64,000 bases of DNA from Brachypodius melanocephalos (taxonomy: Eukaryota; Chordata; Aves; Passeriformes; Pycnonotidae): contig VZSR01001685.1 of the NCBI GenBank assembly GCA_013398615.1, positions 32,512,630 to 32,576,629 on the forward strand. Reading direction: 5' to 3'. A program made the translations under genes and the position numbers. Under the pieces are notes generated by a model, which saw only the letters and a program-made list of their open reading frames with translations, did not search any database and was not told the origin of the DNA. How positions within the stretch are numbered: position 1 is the first letter of the stretch; each line of letters begins with the position of its first letter. Shown here in pieces: positions 24,756-35,725 of the stretch.

Positions 24756-25730
24756 TTAATTAAAAATCCAAACAGGATGGGTGGAAAGAATTTGGAAAGA
24801 GGCTGGAGCCACCGTGTTATTAACTATTATTAATTTTCAATACAAAAATGAATGAGCTGGAATAGACCCGATTGTCATACTCTGTGGAACCTTGCAAAAA
24901 AAAGTGAAGAAATGTTGAAAGGTTTAGTTGGAGCAGCTGGCTGATGTCAAAGCTGCCAGGATGCTAATTAACTGCAGGCTGTGTCCCTTATTTCTGTATT
25001 TAAAAGGAAAAAAAAAAAAAAGCCTTTTGTATTATGGCATTTTTTTTCTTTGCTGCTGTAGTCCTACATCCCACTGCAAATCATCTTTCAGTTTTCATTC
25101 TGTTGACCTGGGTATTATTTTATTTCTTTTAGAAACAGGAAAAAAAATGAACATCTGTGTCTCTTTCCAATCTGCTGCACATCTGCGCGTTTTGATGCGG
25201 GTCTTCAAAGTTCAGTCAGTAACCCACGGACGCCATTCATCTTCTTGTTAAAATGTCTACTGCTGTATCCAATGCTCATGCCCTTGAGGGTTTTTTTTCT
25301 CTCTCTCTTTTTTTTTTTAAATTTCCATTATTGTTATAAAGAACATTGTGACTTTAATATTAGCATTTTGCTTTCAACAGCAATTAGCAATCTCTTGGTT
25401 TGCTGTTTGGTAAAGCATCTGTTAATGAGGTCATCTAGTTTAAAATCCCAGCTACTGGAAAATAACAGGGAGGAGGTCAAATCTATCATTTTGTGTATAT
25501 TCTCTGCTCTCTTTTCAGTTTTCTAAAGAAAAGATATCTTTGTTATCCACAATAAGTCATTATGACCCGTTACTGGCCTTCTGTATTTTCTACCACCTCA
25601 AGATACAGTAAGTTCTTTCTTATTGAAGTATTGAAATATGAGAGTTCAGTTAAAATCTTTGCGCATCTGAGGATGAAGAATTGGTTTCATTTTCTGTGGT
25701 GTTTTTGTTTCCGGAGTTCCGAGTTCAGTT

Positions 25731-26006
25731 TTAGCGAGGAGTCGCGTCTATGGTGGATGGGGTTCCCGGGGTGGTGGACCTCGGAGTAGCTGCTGGTGGA
25801 GTGTCGATGGGGCTCCCGGCCCCGCTGCTGGGTGTCACAGAGGAGCTCACTGCTGGTGTCTCTCCTTGCTGCTGGGCTTGGAGGGTCTGTCCACAGATGT
25901 GATGGTGCTTCTCCCAGTCCTTGTGCTGGCAAAATGAGCCACAGTATCGTGCTGTGTTGCAACCACTGCAGGTTTCACTAGCTTTCCGGCCACAGTTCCA
26001 GCAACT
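25731..26006 (-). CDS. RUNX1T1: RUNX1T1 terminal coding exon: NHR4 MYND zinc finger and C-terminus
   Basis: Encodes r328-r418 and the TAA stop at 25733-25731. The acceptor is gcttttag (AG at 26008-26007) and the first codon is AGT. The MYND finger is complete: Cys r329, r332, r340, r343, r349, r353, His r361 and Cys r365 are the zinc ligands in the C-x2-C-x7-C-x2-C-x5-C-x3-C-x7-H-x3-C pattern. MYND fingers of this family bind PPPLI-type peptides in NCoR/SMRT. The remaining ~50 residues are a Ser/Thr/Pro/Ala tail (TPRSTTPGTPST) with many Pro-directed phosphorylation-like sites, ending ATPR. The length and ending match full-length RUNX1T1, so the C-terminus is intact. Small differences from human in the tail are conservative. 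Confidence 0.97.
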   Translation of the reverse strand, partial: SCWNCGRKASETCSGCNTARYCGSFCQHKDWEKHHHICGQTLQAQQQGETPAVSSSVTPSSGAGSPIDTPPAATPRSTTPGTPSTIDATPR

Positions 26007-27464
26007 CTAAAAGCAAAAGAGGAGGGAGATGGGAGAAATTAGCTTGTGTCCTAAATTTTACAGTAAAAACAGCTGGCATGGAACTGCTGGTCCACCCTCT
26101 GCCTAAGGACAGCTGAGGCATCAGTAAGTCCTGCCTCGGGTATTTGAATTTGTTCCACAGGAGCTCCAGTCACCTGGAGGACTCTGTCTCAGCAGCTGGG
26201 CAAGAACAGAAGAAGCTCTTTGCTAGTACTAATGATGCAAACTCCATGTCCCATATCCAGCAACCAGAAGCATGCTGCCTAATGGAGAGTTTCAGTAAAA
26301 CTTCTGCTAGCTCCTCTTACAAATTTATTAAAACAAATAATGAAACATGCACGCACAAAAAAGTGCTTCTCCAGAAGTGGAGAGGGACTAATGCAAGACA
26401 AGAAAGGGAAAAAATTACTTAACACACAGGTAAAACTTGCTGACCTACGAAAACTTGCTACCCTAGGAAAACCTAATTTTTAATCATCTGAGTAATACTA
26501 TTTGACTCAGTGGCACTCCTGGCAGTGAACAGTTAAGCTGGAGTCTAAGTCTTTGGCAGGATGGGGAAGCCACTGCAGAGTATGTGTGCTATTCACTTTA
26601 ACACACTCTATAACTCTGCCAGCTGGATGCTGGAACACAGCCAATCCTTAAGTGATATTCCTCAACTACTTAAAAAAAAAAATCCCAATTCCACAATGAA
26701 ACAAAGACCTAAATCCAAACCAGTATTTCAAGGAAATTAGACTTTTAATCACTATCAAGTGGCTTTAGAAAAAATTCCTGCATCAGTTCCTTACTCTCTC
26801 TTTTTGCTGGTTTTCATTGTTTTGGAAGGTTGGTTGTTTGTTTTTTGGAGGTTTTTTTTTTTGCACAGGCATATACTGGAAAATGAGGCAAGAGTGACTG
26901 TCCTGTGCCCAATTGTTCTTTGAGATTGAAATCAAAGGTACATGGCATTCTCAATTCATTCTGATTAAACACACGGACTAAACCAGGTAATTACAGATAC
27001 ATGTGTTGGGGACTTTTTTTAATTCATAAAATTGTTCCCATCTTTAAAAACACTTTTTTTAAAAAAAAGGTGGAATTACCAGCACACAGAAACAGATGTT
27101 TCTGGTAGTTAAATGTCAGGAATTCAGACTCCTTGTCTGAACCAGGCATCACCTGGTTTTGATTCAGTAGTCATTGTTTCAGGTTCATTTGCTCACATTT
27201 TGTCCAGTGACGGAGAGGTAAATCCACCTTTGGAAATGAATATCTATACTATTTGCAAACACCTTTTCTTTAAACAACCTTTTATCTCCACAATGAAAAA
27301 TAACTGTAAGTAATTTAAACCACTGTACATGAACATGTGCACACATAAACATATTTATGCACACGCCAAAATGACCTGACATTTTTGCACTAGCATTTTG
27401 TATTAGCATTTCATCCTGATAACCAGAAAGATAACTAAATGTGATGTACCTGGATTCTCCTTCT

Positions 27465-27655
27465 TCTGGTATACTAATATTTCCTTATTATAATATTTAT
27501 TTATTATAACTTATTATACATTATATTTATGTATTTATATTCTGTATTTTATATGTATCTATATTTTATTTGTTTTATACTCTTTAACATACATTTTATT
27601 TCTATATTACAATATTTCTTTATTTCTTTCATACTAATGAATTTTTTATTTTGAC
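27465..27655. repeat. AT-rich low-complexity tract
   Basis: About 190 bases of tatt/ttat-type sequence with very few G or C, inside the last intron. No encoded feature recognised. Confidence 0.8.
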
Positions 27656-28984
27656 AGCTTCACGCTTGCTTGTATTGTGATCAGTAAACGTGGTCCAGTT
27701 GACCTCCTAGCTATTTGCTTCCAACTAAATTGCCAGCCTTGGGTTTGGCCCATATTTCCCTTTATTCCCTCATCTGAAAACAAATGCACATGTACAAACA
27801 TCCCCACGCAGCCTTTTCTGAGAAGACACCTTCAAGCCACGTGGAATAATGCTGAAGCCAGGCAGCAAATGCCCAGGTGCAGGAATTCTTCTCTTGTGCA
27901 GATCTGTTTGCAGCACTGAAGTTCATGCTTTAATTGTGTGGGAATTACTATAAGGGTATCAAACTTATTCAAGTATCTGTTTAGTTAACATAGGCCAGCA
28001 TCCAAAGAATCTTCGCTTTGCTTCCCTTTTTGAAGAGCACATAGAGATATGAATCCAGATGTGACCAGAGCCACTACAGAGTATTTCAGTATCTTACCAC
28101 ACGATCTGTATTGATGTCAGGAAATAGTAGTTTAATTCTAACAGTATTGGTTCAACTTTCTTATTAAAATAGACATCAGTTAACTGTACAGAACATGAAA
28201 AGTGATACGTAGGTGCAAGGTTTTAATGAAGTGGTGAAATACTAAGCTGGCTCCTTACATGATTACTTAATGCGTCCTACATTGTTTGGTATGTGATTTT
28301 GTTCATTGGACATATTATTTCTAATTTAACAGGTCATTACAGCTTTAGTATAATTGTGGGAATAAAACCACATAAAATACAAGAATTTCAAAATAAATTT
28401 TACAGCTCACATTTATGCAGCAACTTATTGCATTTAAAAATTACTACAGTGCAAATTAACATAAACAAGCACACACATCACAGGGAGCTTGTACTGAAAC
28501 AACAGCTGGATTTGACGTGCAGAACTCCCTGTCCCACACAGCCCCCAGCATTGTGACCATTCATTGCTCCTTCCCATGTGCAAGTAGTGAAAAAGAGCAG
28601 CAAAGATCAGGCTCGGGCACCACAAGCTTTGGAAACAAATGCCTTCTGTTCACAGTGCTGGCTGATAGCCCCAAATTTTACCAAAGAAAAGTCAGGCTTG
28701 AGATATCAGCTAATAGCCTGAGCTGTGCTTCATATGTATTTCCAGCAGATCCAACTACCACAGACAAAGCCTGACCTCACTTTGGGGTTGAACATACACA
28801 GGGTATCTTCCTTCCTGGGATGCTCAAGCAAGTACCAGCAAAATGGGGCACCCTCACTGAGGTGTGTACACAGCACCTCTGACAACAGATGGCCACAGTG
28901 GCATGGTGGTGACGAGATGGCAATCTTCATCCAAGGGCATATGACCACAACTATGGACTGCCTTACACCTGATTTAAGATTATC

Positions 28985-29330
28985 TCCTATCACTGGCAGG
29001 ATCCAGGGGGGAGCCCTATCAAGGTTGAGATGATGCACTTCAAATACAGAAAATCAAGCAAGACAAACCAGACTTTGAAAGAACCTGAAGAAAGGCAGCC
29101 AGATTAATCAGAAGTCAAACACAAGCTGTGAGAAGAGAGTGAATGAACTCGCACTCCTAAACCTGAGATGGTAGCCTAAAAGGGGCAGTAGCACCCAAAC
29201 ATCATTGCAGTGAATGTCTACATCCATATCTACATGGATGAGCGGAGGTAATGGGATCGAAATTCTGTTAAGAACAGGAGCAAATTGCCTAGAGATGTTG
29301 GAAAATCCCCATCATTAAAACACAGGAAAA
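28985..29330 (+). mobile_element. Possible ancient CR1-like remnant
   Basis: Weak, ordered resemblance to CR1 3' regions on the plus strand: 'ttgagatgatgcacttcaaa', 'aaccagactttgaaagaacctgaag', 'atggtagcctaaaaggggcag', 'caggagcaaattgcctagagatgttggaaaatccccatcatt'. No tail. The divergence is high and the call rests on eye alignment. Confidence 0.4.
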
Positions 29331-32300
29331 GCCAAGGGAATGGTACAGCTAGAGTTGATCATGGATTGGAAAAGGGAGAAGCCAATCTCTCAAAACCTCT
29401 GCAGGTCTATATATTGTGTGTTTAGGTAGTGACTTACTACACTGCACTTCCAGCTCATGCTCTATAGAGTTCCAGGCATAGCTAAAACTATGAGAAGGGC
29501 TGGATTGCAGTTTAACTCTGTGTTGATTTGTCTGTAAAACAGTGAGGTTATACAAAAAGCTAGATTCTCAGACTACATAATTCAATTTAACTTCACTACC
29601 TTGAAAATGGATTAAGTCAATGAAATTGAGCTAAATTACACCAGATGGGAATCTCACTGCAAATTTATGCCACCGATCGTATTTCATCCTTCTCTTTCAA
29701 CTGACAAGGAACACCAGTCTTAGGTCAGAGCCTTATCTTAGGTCAAACTCTCAATTCTCATTCACTTAAGCTTCCATCTTCAAACACTCCTGTTTGCCCT
29801 AATGAAAATTCTTATAAACAAAAGGTCTCCATTTCTGTGGTCTCCAGTACCAAAACATATACTTGTCAGTAATTTTGCCCATCCTGTTGCTTTTATCTCT
29901 GAAATATTCAACCAGAATTGTGTATTTGCTTTCCTCTGACACTCCAACTGAGACTTTATATAGAGCTTGCTTAAATAAAATAATAATAATAAAAAAAACA
30001 AACCAAAAAAAACCCCTTGTTTTGTCATCTTTGAGAAATTCTGGATTTCCCCAGTTTACCATGAAAGGAAGTATGGCTGGTATGAAGAAGCCAGATTTCT
30101 CCCAGTTCTGCAATGCCCATGACATTTAAAACGCTACCACTGCTAAGCACAAGAAAAGGAACATCTAGAAATCACTGAAACCACAGGGGCATAAATGAGA
30201 ACTGTATGAGCTGCTGAATAGCAGTGTAAAAATCCAGCAAAGTTGTTCATGAGAATTTTATCCAAGATTCGTTAGAGAGGGAAATATATTGGTACTTTGG
30301 AAATTCCCACACTGCGTCAAAATGACGTTCAAACTTTTAGATATTTCTAGTAAAGTTACACCTATCACTGAACACTCCAGGCTTGCCCAAGCCACTGTTT
30401 ATTGAGTGAAATACATGAACTTTCATACAAGTGAGTGAGAGTAGCTAAATCCTACAAACAGGAGTGTGCAGCAGCCCACAAAAGAGCCATGCAAGCTGGC
30501 GAGCCAAGCTTAGCTTAGCAGTTTGGGGCAGTGCCAATGCTCACATCACATCTGGACTGATCCTGTGCAGAACACATGGCTCTGGTGCCTCTGTACTACC
30601 CACCACTGCAGGGGATGATGTGCTACTTTCCAAGAGATGCTCTGCCAAAAAAATTAAACATTAGCTGACATAGGTATTAAAGTTAATACCAGCCTGAAAA
30701 CTAGGCTTGCCCGAATCACACTATCTGATGCTCAGAGTCAGGTTTGCTGGCACGGTCCTGGTCTCAGTGGATTGGTCAGCAGAGATTGAACCCAGCTGTC
30801 CTCAAAATGTCAGGTGTGATACTCACATTCAACATGAACTGCTGCAATATAAACAAGCCCGAACATTACACATCTCCTAAAAGCAGTGTTGGACGAGTTA
30901 CATCCTTGTTTTATCTGAGCAGATGTCAGCATCTGCTTTAAGTAGAGAGAACTGAAACGTTTATGTTCCTTCCCTGTCCCCAGCCCCCAACCTACTCAAA
31001 ACTGAGGGAGAACACTGAGTGTCAGATTTTTCAGTGGCATTTTATACCAAACCAGAAAGACAGATGTTTTGATGATCCCACCCCTCCTTACAATCTGGGC
31101 AGTCAGTCTCTTTGCTAAACTATTAAAATTGATTTGCGAAGCAGCACATTGCAGCCAAAGCAAGCACAGCAGTCATTACAGTGTGGGCTGCTCACACATG
31201 TTTCCCTACTTAGCCAAGCCAACTACTGATGAATGGGTCATCTTTTGTCAAGCAACTGTAAGGAACTGGTAAAGAAATAATTTGTGGCTCAAACCAGCCA
31301 TGCTGACAGGTAGGCCTTCTCCTGGTCCTTTTGCTTTCCAGCAGCAGTCTGCTCAGCTACTCTTCAACCAATTTCAGTAACAGAAAAGCATGGACATTAG
31401 CTGGTCAGTTGCAAGGTCTTATGTGAAAAAACTATGAAAATCTTCAGAAAATAAATGCAGAGACATTGAAGCAGTGGAAGGGCAAGTTAAACCATGTTGA
31501 ACAACTCTAAGATAAGTAAAGAACAATGGTTCCACAAAGGATCAAGTCAGAGTCAGTAATTCTACCTATGCTATGTAAAGTGATCATTTTCAAAATCTTG
31601 CAGACCACTTCTTAAAAGTCAAGATGATTCTGAATATTACACTTTCCCTTTTAGTCTTCTTACTGTCTTGTGCTCCCTTAATTTTGGAATTTTGATCTGG
31701 TCATTTTAATATGCCCAACTTCACTTTTTTTCTTGAAGACAGTCTTGTACTCAGGGATGCTACATTTTCTCGGTTAAAGACAAAGGAAAACAGAATACCA
31801 CAAAACCCTAACAAAACCAGAAAAAAACCCAACCCAACAAAAATTATCAAAAATCCAATCTAATTTTCTTTGTGAAAAAGGTCTTGGAAAGATCTTGGAT
31901 TAGGAGGTTGTATTATAATAATCATAAAAGCCATGAGTCTTGGTACTAGTTATCCCTTTGAGAACTGGAGCAAATTGCAATAATAATCATACCACAAAGT
32001 TCTCACACCAGAACAGCTTCAAGAAGCCTCAGCTAGGTCCAAGCTGCATTTTACTGAATAACAATTGAAGGGAGAAACCTTGCCAACAGACAGGGAGTGG
32101 CCACATCAGTCAAAAATCGTACCTGATACATTACAAATCTGGCATCAAATTCTCATCTCCATTCATAGTTTCAACAGCCAAAAGAAATAATGACACCCAT
32201 GAGAGAAATATTGTCTGTCAGGAACTGCATGGAAGTTATATAGCAGCCTACAGTGAGCTTTCTTGCATGCCTTGGTGCAATGTCCCAGCAAGGATAAGGA

Positions 32301-33339
32301 ATGAGGAGAGATGCTTGGCATTCCCCCTCGACCTGCAAGACTTCACAGGCTGCACTGTAACAGTCTCAGATTTGAAACTGGAAATATTCTAGCTCTAGAA
32401 ATTTTACTCTGGTGCCTTAAGTGCACAAGAATCTGAGTTGCTGTAAGTGTTCTGCTGAAAGCTGTAAACAGAGAGAAATTTATGTAGACTTACAACCAAG
32501 ACGAATGAGGAGCAATGTCCACAGAGAGATCCAAGAGATAATTAATACTAAAACGAATGTGGAGTTTTATTCCTCAAACCTGAAAAATACATTCTCATCT
32601 CTGAAGAAACACTTTTCAAACACTGGCAAACTGATCTGTCCCCAAAGATGAAGGAAAACTCCAGACCACTCGTACAGAAGTCACTCAAAAAAGGAACCAA
32701 ACCAGCCTGAGTTAACAGGTAGCTGTGAGAAGCACTGCCCTAAGTGTTTGGAGTTTGTCATAATTAGAAGCTAAAGAGGAATTACTTATAAATAGATACA
32801 TCTAACTCAAACAGGTATTGCCATCATCTCCCTTTACAGTTAACCAATCACCTGCAAACACAAACTGTCAAACTTGATTTCTCTCTGATGGCTTACTAAA
32901 ACTTGTGCCTCAAAACAGCCACCCTGATGACCACAGGGGTGAAAGTTGCAGGATCAGGACACTAGACCTCATTTGTAGGTCCAGGAGGCCTGTCACCTCC
33001 CTGAGGACAGACAGGCCTGAGAACATCTATAACCTTATTAGCCACATTTCTTTAGAATGCAATTAAAAGAACTGTTTGCCCAAAGTCCTGTAACCAAGAA
33101 GTGAAAAAATCTTATAATCCATCCAGCTGCAGAAGAAGTAAAGATGTTTTTACATGGCTTTTTCCAGAGCTTTAACTGCTCAGAAATTAATCATAGGACA
33201 CAAAGTCTACACATTCCTTTGGATACACATTTTCTTGTGGAAAAGTGGGCTGTATGTACAGGCACCTAAGTACTTCCTCTGTCCTGCTCATGCTGAATCA
33301 GTTCACTAAATAGATTTAATTTGCTGGTTCCTCCAAAGG

Positions 33340-33580
33340 TATTTTAGGGAAATATAGGTTGGATATTAGGAAAAAGTTTTTTACAGAAAGGGTGATAAAG
33401 TACTGGAATGGTCTGCCTGGGGAGGTGGTGGAGTCACCATCCCTGGATGTGTTTGAAAAAAGACTGGATGTGGCACTTGGTGCCATGGTTTAGCTGAGGT
33501 GTTGGGGCATGGGTTGGACTTGATGATCTTGAAGGTCTCTTTCAACCTAGTGATTCTGTGTGATTCTATGTGATTTCCTT
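33340..33580 (+). mobile_element. CR1 LINE 3' end, plus orientation (antisense to RUNX1T1)
   Basis: A classical CR1 3' end: 'ggttggatattaggaaaaag', 'tactggaatggtctgcctggggaggtggtgg', 'agtcaccatccctggatgtg', 'agactggatgtggcacttgg', 'ggttggacttgatgatcttg', 'tttcaacctagtgattctgtg', with a two-unit tail ending about 33577. Among the least diverged copies in the window. Confidence 0.95.
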
Positions 33581-34860
33581 TTCGAATTTTGGTTTTAATC
33601 ATAGGAGTCTCTTGTATATATATACACACAAAATGACAGCTCTTTAATGATGCTATGTCAGAAAGATGCCCTTTCTATGAACAGTGCAGGAAAATGCCCT
33701 TGAGTATCTTAGATACAAAAGGCCAATAAATTGAATTTATGTCTCATTTAATCTACAATGGAACAGTTAGTACTTAAAGGGTACATATACTTCCCCTAGT
33801 CCCTTTCTTCCTGAGAAACTTTCAGATGCTGAAAATCAATTCCTTTTGTCTCCTTGTTATTCATCTGCTACACATTAAGGAGAAACTCTGGGCATTCAGT
33901 GATCCCACAATAGTCTTTCATCTCCAGAGAAGCCTGGTATGAATTAAAAATTTACGCTCCCTCAAATTACAGATGCATACTGCAACATGCCACTGACTTA
34001 TGTGCTGGTGATTTCTGCCAGTGTTCACAGCATGCTGCAGGTAGCTCATCTGCATCTCTGAACTTAAGTGACTCTTGTACAGCACTGCCCATCCAGCCCA
34101 GGCAAAGTGTTAAGACATGACCGTACACAAATGTATGTCCCCATGTAACAGGGACTTCACCTACTCTTTTCCCCAACTCCCTGCTGTTTAGAAGTTATTT
34201 TAAAAAGTGGGTTTACTAGAGTCAAGATGTTAGTATACAAACAATAAATTCTTCATGAAGGTAATGCTCTTTCATTTCAGCAGTCTTGAAAAATGGAGAT
34301 TATATACAAATAACTTCTAACTGACAAAATTTCCTTGTCATGTCCATTTTTAAGGGCAGTTTTAACTTAGGAGACTCTTTTTCTTTCACAAGCATAAAAT
34401 TTAATTGCTATCTAGACTGATGCAGCACTGGTCAAACACAGACTGCTCTTTCACTCCCAGCTTCCACACAGTCCTGGCATCAGATGTCCTGCATCATAAC
34501 AATTCAAGGTTTCCACTCTCATGTGTGAAAGTACATCAAGGCTTAACATATTTATTCTTGTTTTACTGTTTGATCTCTCAGTCTATTTCTTCTCCTACCA
34601 AATGCTCTTTGCCCACTCCTCAACTCTGAAATATTCCCTGCAGCCAAAGCAATACATTCAAAATAAAGAAACACTTGCACATTTACATTCACATTCTGTC
34701 CTACAGAAACCATCGTCTTTTGCTAGTCGCTTCTACATACAACACTTTCCCCAGACAAGACTTAGCCACCTTGCTCTACAATCTCTTTCATTAATAATTT
34801 CTTTAAATTAGATTTCATTGTCAAATATTTTCCACTGAGCATCTTTTTGTCTATTCAGTA

Positions 34861-35238
34861 TGGTAGTTTGAAGAGCTTTAAAATGATGCTACTGAAAAGT
34901 CAAATTATAGCATTATATGTAACCCAGTTAAAAGGTGAGAACAGAGCTCAAGTTTGTGGAGTCCTCCCACAAGATTTGAGATGGCTGAAATCTGATCTTA
35001 TTCTCCTTGTTATCTCCTCCCTTGACCCAAACCCTAAGACTCCTCCCCTGCCATCCCCCATAAAACCCCACGACCCTGCCCCTGCAGCCTCTTGGCCTTC
35101 TCCTCCCTCCCTGGCGCAAGCTGGGGGAAATAAAATGGACTCTCGTGCTTAGCAAAAAAGAGACTTGTTTTGTCTGTTTCCCTGCTGGCACCTGTAACCT
35201 CCCTGGACATGATGATCATTGTTGCCATCCGCTGCAAC
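34861..35238 (+). mobile_element. Candidate solo LTR of an endogenous retrovirus (plus orientation)
   Basis: A ~380-bp unit starts TGGTAGTTTGAAGAGC at 34861 and ends near ...CTGCAACA at 35238, i.e. TG...CA. It has a C-rich region with a TATA-like CATAAAA (35059-35065), a strong AATAAA (35129-35134) and, 30-45 bases later, a GT-rich stretch (ttgttttgtctgtttc): the U3-R-U5 order. No gag, pol or env remnants flank it, hence solo. The exact ends are uncertain and I see no clear target-site duplication. It lies in the last RUNX1T1 intron, antisense to the gene, about 205 bp beyond the NHR3 exon donor. Confidence 0.6.
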
Positions 35239-35439
35239 ACAAGTTCACTAGCTATTTTGGGCTCAGATTACAACACAGCCAAAAGGATTTGGAGCTCGGC
35301 ATATGCCCGAAATACACATCCAAACCAGCTGTGCAAAGAGTTAACAGCGGGCAGTGATGCCCTGTGTCACACAGATTAAAGCCACAGCAGACACACCTGT
35401 GGTTTGCAGCCACAGGTGATGCTTGCCCAGCAAGGCCCT

Positions 35440-35725
35440 TACCTCACTTGAATCCTCCTGCTGATTGATGACAGCCAGGGCATCCTCTGCCGCCTGGCGC
35501 TTGGCTTCGGCGACAGTGCGCTCCATCTTGGCCCTCTCCGAAGTGATCATGTCGTGAGCCTTGCGCTCGGCCTCCGACACCGCCTTCTGCAGCTCGGCCA
35601 TGGCCTGCCGCTTCACTTCATTGACAGCTTCCTCTGCAAGGCAGGAGAAACGCGCGTCAGCACAGCGCGTCTGACACGGCCGCGCGGGACCGGCACGGGA
35701 AACGCATCGCCACTGTTACGGTAAC
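35440..35725. promoter_or_regulatory. CpG-dense patch over the NHR3 exon and its acceptor flank
   Basis: The NHR3 exon and the ~90 bp on its intron side (35641-35720, e.g. aacgcgcgtcag and ggccgcgcgggacc) contain many CpGs, roughly 14 in the intronic 85 bp alone, within an otherwise CpG-poor, AT-rich locus. Coding constraint could explain the exon but not the intronic part. It may be an intragenic unmethylated patch, an alternative promoter or GC-biased drift; no TATA or initiator is evident. Confidence 0.45.
35443..35633 (-). CDS. RUNX1T1: RUNX1T1 coding exon: NHR3 coiled coil
   Basis: 191 bp completing Glu r264 and encoding r265-r327, from EAVNEVKRQAMAELQKAV to INQQEDSSE. The acceptor is ccttgcag (AG at 35635-35634); the donor is gtaagg at 35442. 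The sequence is highly charged and Ala-rich with regular heptad-like spacing, as expected for the NHR3 helix, which in this family has been linked to binding of the protein kinase A regulatory subunit and to helping NHR4 recruit corepressors. The exon and the ~90 bp before its acceptor are unusually CpG-rich for this AT-rich locus. A solo-LTR-like element begins about 200 bp past the donor. Two conservative differences from human (MAELQ, ITSERA) are suggested from memory. Confidence 0.97.

Larger units (their letters stand above)
21920..25730 (-). other. RUNX1T1: RUNX1T1 3' untranslated region (inferred extent)
   Basis: About 3.8 kb follow the stop codon before a good polyadenylation signal. 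The stretch has no recognisable CR1 copy and contains many long T runs on the plus strand (A runs in mRNA), pyrimidine-rich mRNA segments (complement of 22494-22585 and 22931-22966) and scattered AU-rich pieces. A MIR-like SINE remnant lies at about 23455-23600. A long 3'UTR is typical of this gene in other vertebrates. The distal end is an inference; earlier tttatt sites on the plus strand (about 23024, 24133, 25119) could give shorter isoforms. Plus-strand open frames in this block have no support. Confidence 0.7.
26007..35442 (-). other. RUNX1T1: RUNX1T1 last intron (9.4 kb)
   Basis: Bounded by gtaagg at its 5' end and gcttttag at its 3' end. It holds a solo-LTR-like element next to the upstream exon, a CR1 3' end at about 33340-33578, an older CR1-like remnant near 28985-29330 and an AT-rich low-complexity tract at 27465-27655. 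No other coding segment was found on either strand. Confidence 0.85.
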
